Source: Mycobacterium barrassiae
GTDB taxonomy: Bacteria; Actinomycetota; Actinomycetes; Mycobacteriales; Mycobacteriaceae
Length of the DNA: 64,000 nt
Assembly (NCBI RefSeq): GCF_025822765.1
Contig: NZ_JACKUK010000033.1
Coordinates: 50,837 to 114,836, forward strand
Direction: 5' to 3'
This document shows, piece after piece, positions 9,234 to 17,780 of this stretch (position 1 is its first letter; every line of letters begins with the position of its first letter). Below the pieces are notes generated by a model. It saw only the letters and a program-made list of their open reading frames with translations. It was not told where the DNA came from and searched no databases. A program made the translations under genes and the position numbers.

Positions 9234-10285
9234 ACGATCACCGCGCGTCCGACGAAGTCGCCACGGCCGAGCGCATCGATGTGGTCGTTGACGTCCTCGA
9301 AGTTGACCTGCGTCACCGAGTCCTTGATCTTGCCTGCCTCGGCCAGTGCGACCACCTCGGTGAGGTCGTTGTAGTTGCCCCAGAACGACCCGAACAGGGT
9401 GTACTCGCGGCTCACCAACGGAAACAGGGAGATGTCCACCCGGTTTCCGACGAGGCCGACCGAGGCGACAGCGCCTTCGGTCGCCAGCAGTGAGAAGGCC
9501 AGGCGGATGCTTTCCTCGGCGCCCGCGCATTCGATCACGGCGTCGAACTCGCGTCGGCCAGTCGCCTCCTCTAGCGCATCGCGGACCTCGTCGTCGCTCT
9601 TGTTTCCGATGTTGATGGTGTGGTCGGCGCCGTTTTCGGTTGCCAGCGCCAGCTTTTCGGGGTTCCGGGCCAGCGCCACCACGGTCGCCCCGCCACCGAG
9701 CAACTTGGCGTATTGCACGCCGTACGCGCCGAGGCCGCCGATGCCCATCACCGCGAGCGTCGTTCCCGGGCCCAGCGCCCCGGCGGCCTGCAGCTTCTTC
9801 AGCCCGCGGTACGGGGTGAGGCCCGCATCGGTCAGCGGTGCCAGCGAAAGCGGCGACAGGTTTCCGCTGACCTTGATCAGCTGTTGGTAGGCGACGGGGA
9901 CGTACTCCTGATAGCCACCGTGCGGACCGAAGCCGATCCAGTGTCCCTGGTTGCAGATGTGTTCGTTGCCGCGGTGGCATTGCCGGCATGAGCCGTCGCC
10001 GAGTGGTCCGAATACCACCACCGGATCCCCTTCGGACAGACCCGCCGCGGCGGGAACGCCCGCACCGATCCTGTCGATGGTCCCGGCGATCTCATGTCCG
10101 GGTGTGGCCGGTAGCGGCATATCGGTGCCGAAGTAGCCGTCGATGAGTTGAAAGTCCGTGCGGCACATGCCCGCGCCGCCGACCTTCACCAACGCCTCGG
10201 TGGGTCCGATATCGGGGATCGGCACCTCTTCGAGTCTCAGCGGCTGCTTGTAGGCATGCATGCGTGCGGCGCGCATCGTCGACAT
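9224..10285 (-). CDS. Zinc-dependent alcohol dehydrogenase
   Basis: Medium-chain dehydrogenase/reductase of 353 residues that should oxidise an alcohol, or reduce an aldehyde, with NAD(P). Catalytic zinc ligands lie in GGAGMCRTDF and TPGHEIAG; the structural-zinc loop is CRQCHRGNEHIC; the Rossmann motif is GIGGLGAYGVQYAK. All ligands are present, so it looks functional. The substrate is not determinable. It lies 50 bases downstream of the flavohemoglobin gene on the same strand and could be co-transcribed with it. Confidence 0.9.
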   Translation of the reverse strand: MSTMRAARMHAYKQPLRLEEVPIPDIGPTEALVKVGGAGMCRTDFQLIDGYFGTDMPLPATPGHEIAGTIDRIGAGVPAAAGLSEGDPVVVFGPLGDGSCRQCHRGNEHICNQGHWIGFGPHGGYQEYVPVAYQQLIKVSGNLSPLSLAPLTDAGLTPYRGLKKLQAAGALGPGTTLAVMGIGGLGAYGVQYAKLLGGGATVVALARNPEKLALATENGADHTINIGNKSDDEVRDALEEATGRREFDAVIECAGAEESIRLAFSLLATEGAVASVGLVGNRVDISLFPLVSREYTLFGSFWGNYNDLTEVVALAEAGKIKDSVTQVNFEDVNDHIDALGRGDFVGRAVIVYA

Positions 10286-10335
10286 GGCGGCTCCTCGCCG
10301 GAGGGAATGATCTTGATGAGTCTAGGGCGAGAACC

Positions 10336-11502
10336 TCAGCCCGTCAGTGGATCATGCTGAATCCGTTCGGCCGGAGCACCTTTCGTGAGCAACGCCGCTT
10401 TGGTGGCCTCGACCATTTTCGGCCCGCCGCAGATCAGAATCTGGCGGTCACCCCAGTTGCCGTAACTTGTCACGACATCGGCGAGTATCCCGGTCTGACG
10501 GACGTGCAGACCACGCGGCGGTGACACGTCGGGGTAGTCGGCGGCCCACGGCGGATCGGTGTTGAATTCCGATACCGGCGTCACCGACAGCCATGGGTTC
10601 TGCGAGGCGATCTGCCACAGGGTGCGCAGATCGTAGAGCTCACACGGATAACGTGCCCCGAAGAACAGGTGCACCCGGGGGTTGACGGCTTTTCGGGTGA
10701 GATCCATGATCAGCGTCCGCAGCGGAGCCAGGCCGGTGCTGCCTGCGACCATCAGCACGTCGCCGCCGTCACGGTCGACGTGCATGCCGCCGTGCGGATT
10801 GGACACCCGCCACCTGTCGCCCAATTTCGTCTCGGCGACGATGGCCGGGCTCACCATGCCGCCGGGCACCGAACGGACGTGGAACTCGATGCCCCCACCG
10901 CGCTCGGCGGGGATCGACGGGCTCAGGTAGCGCCACCGCCGCGGCCACTGCGGCACCTGGACGGTGACGTACTGACCGGGGTGGTAGAACAGCGGACGGT
11001 CGAGCTGCAGTCGGATTACCGAGACGTCGCGGGTGGCGCGGATGTGTTCGATCACCGTGCCGTCGCAGTAGGGCGGCCCCTTCTCCGCGTCCGCGGCGCC
11101 GCGCATCACCCCGACCAGCAGGGCAACCGCGTCATGGGCCGCCTCCGCGAGCCGGTCGTCCCATCGTTCGATCAGCTGCGAGCGCAAGGTGGTCAGCAGC
11201 GCATCCTGCATGCTGTCGTAATGTCGTTGCGTCACACCGTATTTGCGATGGTCACGACCGAGCTGCGCGAGGAAGGCCACCGGCTCCTGCGCCCGTTGAT
11301 CGGCGAGTTGACCGAACAGCCAGGTCACGGCCTGCGCGAATGCGTGCCGCTGCGCAGCCATCTCCGGCGGGAACAGATCGCGGACCGACATATCGATGGC
11401 AAACCATCGGGTGTAGAACCGCCGGATCAGTTCGTCGGAACCGCGCGCGGGATCGACGGTGTCGCGCAGTATGCGCAGCGCCTCACTGTCGTCGAGTCCC
11501 AC
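10336..11502 (-). CDS. Type II flavohemoglobin-like globin-reductase (Rv0385-like)
   Basis: A 388-residue fusion of an N-terminal globin domain and a C-terminal ferredoxin-reductase domain. The globin part has the proximal histidine at about position 85 (GRDHRKYGV). The reductase part has the FAD motif RYLSPS, the NAD-binding GSTGLAP and a terminal CGGPKMVEA. The M. tuberculosis counterpart Rv0385 has been described as a type II flavohemoglobin that differs from the classic NO-dioxygenases in its haem pocket and has lactate dehydrogenase-like properties; assignment here is by resemblance. Rv0385 also adjoins clpB in M. tuberculosis, whereas here about 11 kb separates them. Confidence 0.85.
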   Translation of the reverse strand: MGLDDSEALRILRDTVDPARGSDELIRRFYTRWFAIDMSVRDLFPPEMAAQRHAFAQAVTWLFGQLADQRAQEPVAFLAQLGRDHRKYGVTQRHYDSMQDALLTTLRSQLIERWDDRLAEAAHDAVALLVGVMRGAADAEKGPPYCDGTVIEHIRATRDVSVIRLQLDRPLFYHPGQYVTVQVPQWPRRWRYLSPSIPAERGGGIEFHVRSVPGGMVSPAIVAETKLGDRWRVSNPHGGMHVDRDGGDVLMVAGSTGLAPLRTLIMDLTRKAVNPRVHLFFGARYPCELYDLRTLWQIASQNPWLSVTPVSEFNTDPPWAADYPDVSPPRGLHVRQTGILADVVTSYGNWGDRQILICGGPKMVEATKAALLTKGAPAERIQHDPLTG

Positions 11503-11518
11503 GCCGTTCGATGGTAAG

Positions 11519-12526
11519 TCACCCGGCTGAGAGCCTTCGCTGCCGCAGCGCCGCCGTGACGATCAGCGCTACGCCGAGCAGCGACCAGCAGGTCAGCACC
11601 GCAATCGGCATCATTCCGCCGGCGCCGTCGAAGAACGCCGTCGAGCGGAGCAGCGTGGCGGTCGCGCCCTGCGGCAGCCACTGCCCGAATTGACCCCAGC
11701 CGGCGGGCAACATCTCTGGAGCGCTGGTCAATCCCGACAGCGGATTGCCGATCAACAGCGCGGCGGCCGCGCCCAATGCCAGGCCGACGCGGCCGAACAG
11801 CGAACCGAGACCCAGCATGGTCAGTCCGGCGGCCAGTACGCCCAGCGTCAGACCGCCCGTGACGCCCCAGAAGTTGCTCTCGATCGACCCGAGGACGAAG
11901 CGCATCAGCGCGGCGATGGACACGCCCGTCACGCCGGCGAACACGACCACCGCGGTGAAGCGGGTCCAGACTTCGCGCTTGAGCGCGAACACCAGGATGA
12001 TTGCCGGCAACAGTCCGGCCAGCGTGATCGGCAGCGCGGATGCGGCCAGCCCGGCGCCGCGCGGGTCATGCGTGGTGGGTGGGGCGAGGTCCTCGATGTC
12101 GAGCGGCGTGCCTGTCCGCTCGGCGATACCGTTTCCGATCTGCGTGAGCATCTGCGCCACCATCGGGCTTGCGCCTGTGGCGATCAGCAGCCGGGGCCCG
12201 TTGGGGCCAAATGCAATTCCGCCGTAGACCTCCCGGTTGAGGATCGCATCGCGCAGCGCGGGCTCGGCCGGGTAGTAGGTGATCGCGAACGCGCCCGGCG
12301 CCTGTTTCTCCAGGGTCTCGGCCACCTGACCGCTGGCCGACTGTGGACCCGCCGCGCCGATCGGTACGTCGTGCGGTGCGCTGCGCGACGCGGGGAGCGC
12401 GAACGCGATCGCGACCAGGGCCAGCACGACGGTGAGGATGGCGACGATCCCGGTCGCCTTTACCGCCGCAGGGGGCTCGTGCACGGGTGTGGAGTGGGTG
12501 TGCCGCGGCACTGTGTCCGTGACCAT
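11519..12526 (-). CDS. Multi-pass membrane protein with YhgE/ABC-2-like layout
   Basis: A 335-residue membrane protein. One N-terminal membrane segment (GIVAILTVVLALVAIAFALP) is followed by an extracytoplasmic domain of about 120 residues, then five or six closely spaced membrane segments (for example ITLAGLLPAIILVFAL). This is the layout of YhgE/Pip and ABC-2 permease-like exporters. No ATPase partner is adjacent. It is divergent from a TetR regulator across 152 bases containing two inverted repeats, so it is the probable regulated target, perhaps an efflux or stress component. Confidence 0.7.
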   Translation of the reverse strand: MVTDTVPRHTHSTPVHEPPAAVKATGIVAILTVVLALVAIAFALPASRSAPHDVPIGAAGPQSASGQVAETLEKQAPGAFAITYYPAEPALRDAILNREVYGGIAFGPNGPRLLIATGASPMVAQMLTQIGNGIAERTGTPLDIEDLAPPTTHDPRGAGLAASALPITLAGLLPAIILVFALKREVWTRFTAVVVFAGVTGVSIAALMRFVLGSIESNFWGVTGGLTLGVLAAGLTMLGLGSLFGRVGLALGAAAALLIGNPLSGLTSAPEMLPAGWGQFGQWLPQGATATLLRSTAFFDGAGGMMPIAVLTCWSLLGVALIVTAALRQRRLSAG

Positions 12527-12540
12527 GTCGGCCTCTTTTC

Positions 12541-12554
12541 ATTCATCGTTGAAT
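12541..12554. promoter_or_regulatory. Candidate TetR operator 1
   Basis: ATTCATCGTTGAAT, an inverted repeat (ATTCA/TGAAT around four bases), 15 bases upstream of the membrane-protein start. It shares the TTCA/TGAA half-sites of the second repeat at 12591-12610. Confidence 0.55.
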
Positions 12555-12590
12555 TAATCGGCAGCCCGAGCGTATCGCTGTGCCGGATAA

Positions 12591-12610
12591 ATTTCAACAA
12601 CCATTGAAAT
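12591..12610. promoter_or_regulatory. Candidate TetR operator 2
   Basis: Perfect inverted repeat with 7-base arms ATTTCAA and TTGAAAT around six bases (CAACCA). It lies between the divergent membrane-protein and TetR genes, the usual place for an autoregulatory TetR operator. Confidence 0.6.
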
Positions 12611-12624
12611 GCTACTGTCGATAG

Positions 12625-12663
12625 ATGCCTTCACCAGCGAAGACATCGAAGCGACGGGGTTGA
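12625..12663 (+). other. Interrupted N-terminal extension (or short upstream ORF) of the TetR gene
   Basis: An ATG at 12625 opens twelve codons (MPSPAKTSKRRG) and ends in TGA at 12661-12663. The frame is the same as that of the TetR gene, and reading through the TGA would give KRRG-x-RQGDPVSRDAVL, a natural basic N-terminal arm for a TetR protein. A CGA to TGA change would explain it. Alternatives are a real short upstream peptide or a sequencing error. Confidence 0.5.
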
Positions 12664-12678
12664 CGGCAGGGCGACCCG

Positions 12679-13257
12679 GTGTCGCGGGATGCCGTACTGG
12701 CCGCGGCCAAGGCCCGGTTCGCCACGGAGGGCTACGAGAGGACGACGCTGCGCGCGATCGCCGACGACGCACATGTCGATCCGTCGATGGTGCTGTATCT
12801 CTTCGGGTCGAAGGCCGATCTGTTCCGCGAGGCACTGCGTCTGATCGTCGATCCTGACGTTCTTATCGGCGCTATGGCGGGTGGACCGGACGAGGAGCCC
12901 GATATCGGCATCCGCTTGGTCCGGACGTATCTGCGGATCTGGGATTCTCCGGAGACCGGTCACAGCATGGTGGCGATGCTGCAGTCGGCGACGTCCAACT
13001 CCGACGCCCACGAAGCGTTCCGCACCTTCATGCAGGACTACGTGTTGACCGCAGTGTCCGGGGTTCTGGGTGGAGGGGAACAGGCCAAGTTGCGGGCGAT
13101 GCTCGCCGCGAGCCAGCTCGTCGGGGTGGCCATGCTGCGCTTCGTGATGAAGATTCCGCCGCTGGCGGCCTTGTCCGACGACGAGCTGGTGCGGGTGATC
13201 GCGCCGACGGTGACGCGCTACCTGACCGCCGACGCGGAGGAACTCGGCCTGCCCTGA
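12679..13257 (+). CDS. TetR-family transcriptional regulator
   Basis: A 192-residue regulator. The N-terminal helix-turn-helix (AAAKARFATEGYERTTLRAIADDAHVDPSMVLYLFGSK split over about residues 7-45) has the standard TetR spacing; the rest is a helical ligand-binding and dimer domain. I used the GTG at 12679, the first start codon after the in-frame TGA at 12661; it has little ribosome binding site, so expression may be weak or the true start may lie at 12625 with the TGA as a mutation. It is divergent from the membrane protein and probably represses it and itself through the repeats at 12541-12610. Confidence 0.8.
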   Translation: MSRDAVLAAAKARFATEGYERTTLRAIADDAHVDPSMVLYLFGSKADLFREALRLIVDPDVLIGAMAGGPDEEPDIGIRLVRTYLRIWDSPETGHSMVAMLQSATSNSDAHEAFRTFMQDYVLTAVSGVLGGGEQAKLRAMLAASQLVGVAMLRFVMKIPPLAALSDDELVRVIAPTVTRYLTADAEELGLP

Positions 13258-13260
13258 TGG

Positions 13261-13950
13261 CTAGACGCCGTGAATTCCCTTGTACAACACCATAAGACCG
13301 ATCACGACCAGGATGGCCGCGACGAGGACGGCGTGCTGGCGATCCATCCAGTCCTTCAGCCGCGCCAGCGGCTCGTCGAGCCGGTCGCCTGATGCGGTGT
13401 AGGCCAGGATCGGCAGCGCGACGGTCGAGCCGGCGGCCAGCACGTACCACAGCCCGGCGAGCCAGACCTGGGACGAACTGAGCCCGCCGGTGCCGATCGC
13501 CAAACCCGCTGCGGCACAAATGAACAGCACCTTGGGATTGACAATGGTGAGCGCAAACCCCGCAGCGCCTCCCCGTACGGGAGTGAGTTTCGACAGGCTC
13601 TGCATCCACTTGGGGGCGTGTTCCGACTTGTTGCGGTTCAGCCATCGGTAGATGCCGAAGACGATGAGCGCCGCACCGACGACGATGCGCAGCCATGATG
13701 CCCAGCCCGGCGGCTTCTCCCGGAGGCCGCCGCCAAGGCTCGACAACTCGATGAAGATCAGCGTCACCACCGCCAGTCCGACGAACCAGCCGGCCAGGAA
13801 CGCCAGCCCGGTCGGCCGTGGCCGCGGCGTGTGCAATACGAGAACCGCCGGAATGATCGACAATGGAGAGAGCGCGACAACCAGTGCCAGCGGTATGAGC
13901 TCGATCAGCACCGATCCCCAATCAGCCGACAATTCTCCCCCTTTCGACAC
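13261..13950 (-). CDS. GAP-family (SfLAP-like) membrane protein
   Basis: A 229-residue polytopic protein with about six membrane segments, starting MSKGGELSADWGS. The segment LIPLALVVALSPLSIIPAVLVL followed by RPTGLAFLAGWFVGLAVVTL, and NPKVLFICAAAGLAIG in the middle, match the GAP/LysE-like family. In mycobacteria, Gap is implicated in surface glycopeptidolipid transport; family membership here is moderately clear but the cargo is unknown. Convergent with the TetR gene, three bases between stops. Confidence 0.75.
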   Translation of the reverse strand: MSKGGELSADWGSVLIELIPLALVVALSPLSIIPAVLVLHTPRPRPTGLAFLAGWFVGLAVVTLIFIELSSLGGGLREKPPGWASWLRIVVGAALIVFGIYRWLNRNKSEHAPKWMQSLSKLTPVRGGAAGFALTIVNPKVLFICAAAGLAIGTGGLSSSQVWLAGLWYVLAAGSTVALPILAYTASGDRLDEPLARLKDWMDRQHAVLVAAILVVIGLMVLYKGIHGV

Positions 13951-14001
13951 ATCATTCGACTAGCAACCTAGCAATCATCGTCAACCGAGAGGACCGATCG
14001 T

Positions 14002-14493
14002 ATGAACCGCTGGACCCCCATGGCGGGCGTCACCCTCGCGTCCGTCCTCTCGGCCGTGGCGGTATACACGCCCGCGCAGGCCGTTGCCGACACGTGCACC
14101 GATGCGGCGACGAGCGCTGCGCTGCCGCTCGACATCGGGCCGTGTGCGGACGTCCTCGCCCAGGAGAGGCGCTGGCTTGCGGCGATCACCGCCGGAGACG
14201 TCCCCACGGTCGAGGCGATCCTGAGTCCGACGTTCAAGCACATCAACTCCGAAGGCCGGCTGCTCACCCGCGCTGAGGAGATCGCGAGCATGGAACCGTT
14301 GCCGTTCACGATGAACCCGTCCGATCAGATCGTCGACATCGCGGGCAACACCGCGGTGATCCACGGCATCAACACGCTGATTCAACCGGGAGCCGACGGT
14401 GAGAGCGTGATCGGCGTCGAGAGATTCACCGATGTGTTCGAGTTGCAGAACGGTCAGTGGATGGCGCTGTCCGCACAAGAGACAGCCACCTGA
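14002..14493 (+). CDS. Secreted NTF2-like protein
   Basis: A 163-residue protein with a cleavable signal peptide (MAGVTLASVLSAVAVYTPAQA, cut about residue 28) and a mature NTF2/DUF4440-like domain: QERRWLAAITAGDVPTVEAILS, then FKHINSEGRLLTRAEEI and FTDVFELQNGQWMAL. Two cysteines lie near the mature N-terminus and could pair. Exported NTF2-like proteins are frequent in mycobacteria; no activity can be assigned. A ribosome binding site (GAGAGGA) precedes the ATG. Confidence 0.75.
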   Translation: MNRWTPMAGVTLASVLSAVAVYTPAQAVADTCTDAATSAALPLDIGPCADVLAQERRWLAAITAGDVPTVEAILSPTFKHINSEGRLLTRAEEIASMEPLPFTMNPSDQIVDIAGNTAVIHGINTLIQPGADGESVIGVERFTDVFELQNGQWMALSAQETAT

Positions 14494-14603
14494 TCGCGCG
14501 CGAAACCCTTTGCTAGGAATGCCAGCACCGGCGCTTCACCTACTGTAAGCTCCCCATCACTTCCCGCCGCTTTGTTGCCACTTCAGTGGAGAATGGAGAG
14601 GCC

Positions 14604-17600
14604 ATGCGGCTTCCTCAGTCACGCGTTCTCGTCGTGCTGCTGGTCGTGCTGTCCATGACCGCCGCATTGACGAGTGCCTGTTCGCGCGACAAAGAAGCAC
14701 CTGTACCGCAGGCGGGTGTCAACGCGGGTCCCGACGGCAAGCCTGCCCCGTTCAAGGAACCGGTGCGGCTCTCCAGCAAGGACGGGGTGCTCGAGGTGCG
14801 GCTCTCGGCGCATCAGGGCGTCGTCAACCTCGACACCGTCAAGGAGCCGGTGACCAACTTCCTGGTGTACGGCTATGACCTCATCAAGGGAACGGCGTCG
14901 GACGGATCGACCAAGGGCGACAATCTCTATCCCGCGCCGACGCTGCGCGTGGACCCCGGCGAGAAGCTGATCATCCACTACGACAACGACCTTCAGAATC
15001 TGACGATCCCGGATTTCTACGACCCCGCGATGACGCCCAAGGGCGGCGAGGTGCCGCTGTATCCGCCCCAACTCACCGAAGCGCCGCTGAACCTGCACAC
15101 CCACGGCTTGCACGTGAGTCCGTCGGGCAACGCCGACAACGTGCTGCTGTCGATTCCCGCGGGGATGGGCAACACCTACTCGTATGACGTGCCAACGAAC
15201 ATGCCGAACGGCCTGTACTGGTACCACAGCCACCGTCACACGATGACGTCGCAACAGACCTACGCGGGATTGGCGGGTCTGTTGGAAATCGGCCGCCCCG
15301 ACGGCAATCTGCCGATGGTCACGCAGAACAACATCCCTATTCGCAACATGGCGATCCAGTACAACTACGTGTTCGACCGCAAGGGCAACGGCCATCAGCT
15401 CAACAACTACAGCTGGCCGCAGTGGGTGAGCACCCTCAAACCGCCCGAGGGATCCGAGCTTGCCGACGGCACCTATCAGCCGAGCCTGGCTCCGGTGAAC
15501 ATCGCCGACACCACCATGGGTTCGCAGTATCTGACGCCGTGGTGGTCGGGACCGCTGTCGCCGCTCAACAACCGCGGCCAGACGCAGTTCATCCCCTCGA
15601 ACCTGATGAGCTTCGACAGCCCGACGACGAAGATCGACGAGGATCCCACGCTGCCGGAGAACCAGCGCGACGTCCAGTTCACGGTCAACGGCCAGTTCCA
15701 GCCTGAGCTGAAGATCAAGCCCGGCCAGACGGAGATCTGGGTGGTGGCCAACATCAGTGACATCGCATATATGACAGTCAGATTGACCGAGACGGCGACC
15801 GGTAACCATCCGAAGTTCGCGATCGTCGGCCAGGACGGCAATCCCTACACGCAGGTGGGCCGGCCGGTCTACGGCGACGGAACGACGCTGAGTGTGCCGC
15901 CCGGGTCGCGTTACGCCATCGCGGTGACGATGCCGAAGGAAGGCGATCTCGTCCTCGAGTTCCCGCCGGACCCCAAGGCAAAGCCGATCGTGAATCCCGG
16001 TGTGTTGTATACCAACAACGGCACCAAGAACACGCCCGCGGTGCTCGGCACCCTCACGGTGGATCCGAAGTTCGTCAGCTTCGCCGACGGGTTCTTCTTG
16101 TTCCCCACCCAAACCCTGATCCGCGCCACGCCGGACACCAGCGGCGAAGGACAGACCACGGCGTTCGAGCAGGGCCAGAACCTCGACGCGTACACGTCGT
16201 TCGTCGACACATCGGTGATGACACCCGACGTGACCCGGGAGATGACGATCACCGACACCATCGGCGGCGGACTCGCGAGCAACAACGACCCCAAGGCCGT
16301 CATCTACATGTTCGAGCCCAGTGGGTTCCCGAACACCACGCTGATCCAGCCACGGCTCAATTCGGTTGAGGAGTGGAAGATCATCAACATGAACAACGAT
16401 GCGCATCCGATGCACATCCACGTCAACGACTTTCAGGTGATGGAGATCGACGACCCGCACCGAGGTAAGACGGGTGTGGAACCGTGGGGGCTCGACAACG
16501 TCAACGTTCCCGCGCCGATCTTCAACGATATGCACGTCGTGAGCACCCCGGCGACGCTGACCCTTCGCCAGGAATTCGTGGAGTACGCGGGCGCCTATGT
16601 GATCCACTGCCATCGGCTCAACCATGAAGACAACGGGCTGATGGCGACCATCAACGTGATTCCCGAAGTGTCGACGTACGCCGTGGCGGTACCGGGATCG
16701 GGCGGAAAGCCTGCCTCAGTTCAGGTTCGAGATGGTGACGGTGACGAAGTGGTGCAGACCGTGGTGCCGTTCCCCGACTTCGAGGGCACCCCGTCGGTGG
16801 CGATGGCCGACGTGAACGGAGACATGATCCTCGATCTGCTCGTCGGCACGGGCAAGGGGCCCACTGCCGAGGTCGTCGCATACGACGGTAACGACACGAA
16901 TCTGGGACTGTTCAAATCGGAGATCATCCGGTTCGAGCCGTTTGGCTCCGACTTCACCGGCGGAGCGACGGTGGCCGGCGCCGACATCGACGGAAACGCG
17001 ATGGCCGACAACATCATCGTGGGTACCGGACCGGGAACGGAGTCACAGGTCAAGGTGTTCTCGTCGACGCTGCCGTCCGAGGCGGGTAAAGCGCCCGACG
17101 TGTTCTCCACGTTCACGCCGTACCCCGGATCACAAGCCGGTGTCACGTTGGCCACCGGGCTGGTCGAATTCGAGTCAGGGCGCGAGAGCATCGTGACCGC
17201 ACCAGGCCCCGGCGAACCGCCGCTGATCAAGACGTTCCGGTGGGATCTCTACAAGCCGACCGCGCGTGCCCAGGCCAATGGCACGGCGACACAGGAACAT
17301 TCGGGTAAGCCGAGCGACCCAAGGATGACATCGCAGTTCATGGCGTACGACGAAAACTATAAGGACGGCGTCGCGGTGTCCGCAGGATGGGTCGCCGGCG
17401 GCGAAGGTGGCGCGATGAGCATCATCACCAGCCAGCTCGCCGACAAGGGCACCGTCCGCGTGTGGTCGTCGGGTTCGAAGCTCGACGGACAACCGAAGAT
17501 GTACCTGGAAAGTCCGAACCACCATGCGGACAACGTCGAGTACGACGAGATCGCCTCGTTCGCACCGTTCGGCGGGGCCACCGCGGGAGCCACGATTGCG

Positions 17601-17780
17601 ACGACCAGCACCGTGTACGGAGCCGATCTGCTGGTGGCCGGGATGACACCCGGCGGGCCGGAGGTCCGCAAGTACTCATTTGATCGCTCGGCGCCCGACG
17701 CGACCACCCTGGTACCGAAATTGCTGACCACGCTTCCGCGGATGGCGGCCGGGCCGACACCGCCGTTGGCCGGCCGCTAG
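14604..17780 (+). CDS. Multicopper oxidase lipoprotein with C-terminal FG-GAP-like repeats
   Basis: A 1058-residue exported copper oxidase. I chose the ATG at 14604 (MRLPQSRVLV) because GGAGAGG lies just ahead and a signal peptide then begins at once; a lipobox-like LTSAC places the lipid-modified Cys at 26. All four copper motifs are present: HTH at about 165, HSH (in WYHSHRH) at about 208, HPMHIH at about 601 and HCHRLNHEDNGLM at about 668, so type 1, 2 and 3 sites should assemble. After about residue 700, repeats such as DVNGDMILDLLVGTG and DIDGNAMADNIIVG resemble calcium-binding FG-GAP/VCBS units. Most mycobacterial MCOs are about 500 residues and lack this part. It shares a CTAG stop with the convergent gene. 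Confidence 0.9.
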   Translation: MRLPQSRVLVVLLVVLSMTAALTSACSRDKEAPVPQAGVNAGPDGKPAPFKEPVRLSSKDGVLEVRLSAHQGVVNLDTVKEPVTNFLVYGYDLIKGTASDGSTKGDNLYPAPTLRVDPGEKLIIHYDNDLQNLTIPDFYDPAMTPKGGEVPLYPPQLTEAPLNLHTHGLHVSPSGNADNVLLSIPAGMGNTYSYDVPTNMPNGLYWYHSHRHTMTSQQTYAGLAGLLEIGRPDGNLPMVTQNNIPIRNMAIQYNYVFDRKGNGHQLNNYSWPQWVSTLKPPEGSELADGTYQPSLAPVNIADTTMGSQYLTPWWSGPLSPLNNRGQTQFIPSNLMSFDSPTTKIDEDPTLPENQRDVQFTVNGQFQPELKIKPGQTEIWVVANISDIAYMTVRLTETATGNHPKFAIVGQDGNPYTQVGRPVYGDGTTLSVPPGSRYAIAVTMPKEGDLVLEFPPDPKAKPIVNPGVLYTNNGTKNTPAVLGTLTVDPKFVSFADGFFLFPTQTLIRATPDTSGEGQTTAFEQGQNLDAYTSFVDTSVMTPDVTREMTITDTIGGGLASNNDPKAVIYMFEPSGFPNTTLIQPRLNSVEEWKIINMNNDAHPMHIHVNDFQVMEIDDPHRGKTGVEPWGLDNVNVPAPIFNDMHVVSTPATLTLRQEFVEYAGAYVIHCHRLNHEDNGLMATINVIPEVSTYAVAVPGSGGKPASVQVRDGDGDEVVQTVVPFPDFEGTPSVAMADVNGDMILDLLVGTGKGPTAEVVAYDGNDTNLGLFKSEIIRFEPFGSDFTGGATVAGADIDGNAMADNIIVGTGPGTESQVKVFSSTLPSEAGKAPDVFSTFTPYPGSQAGVTLATGLVEFESGRESIVTAPGPGEPPLIKTFRWDLYKPTARAQANGTATQEHSGKPSDPRMTSQFMAYDENYKDGVAVSAGWVAGGEGGAMSIITSQLADKGTVRVWSSGSKLDGQPKMYLESPNHHADNVEYDEIASFAPFGGATAGATIATTSTVYGADLLVAGMTPGGPEVRKYSFDRSAPDATTLVPKLLTTLPRMAAGPTPPLAGR

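Noticed and set aside
13960-13974. Direct repeat CTAGCAA-x-CTAGCAA upstream of the secreted NTF2-like gene
   Set aside because: Too short and single to call as an operator; no regulator nearby on which to hang it.
14578-14589. CCACT-TC-AGTGG palindrome before the copper oxidase
   Set aside because: The two-base loop is too tight for a hairpin and it resembles no known copper-responsive operator.
14619-16625. 668-residue antisense frame of the copper oxidase gene
   Set aside because: Same codon-bias artefact; rich in Val/Arg/His with no recognisable domain.
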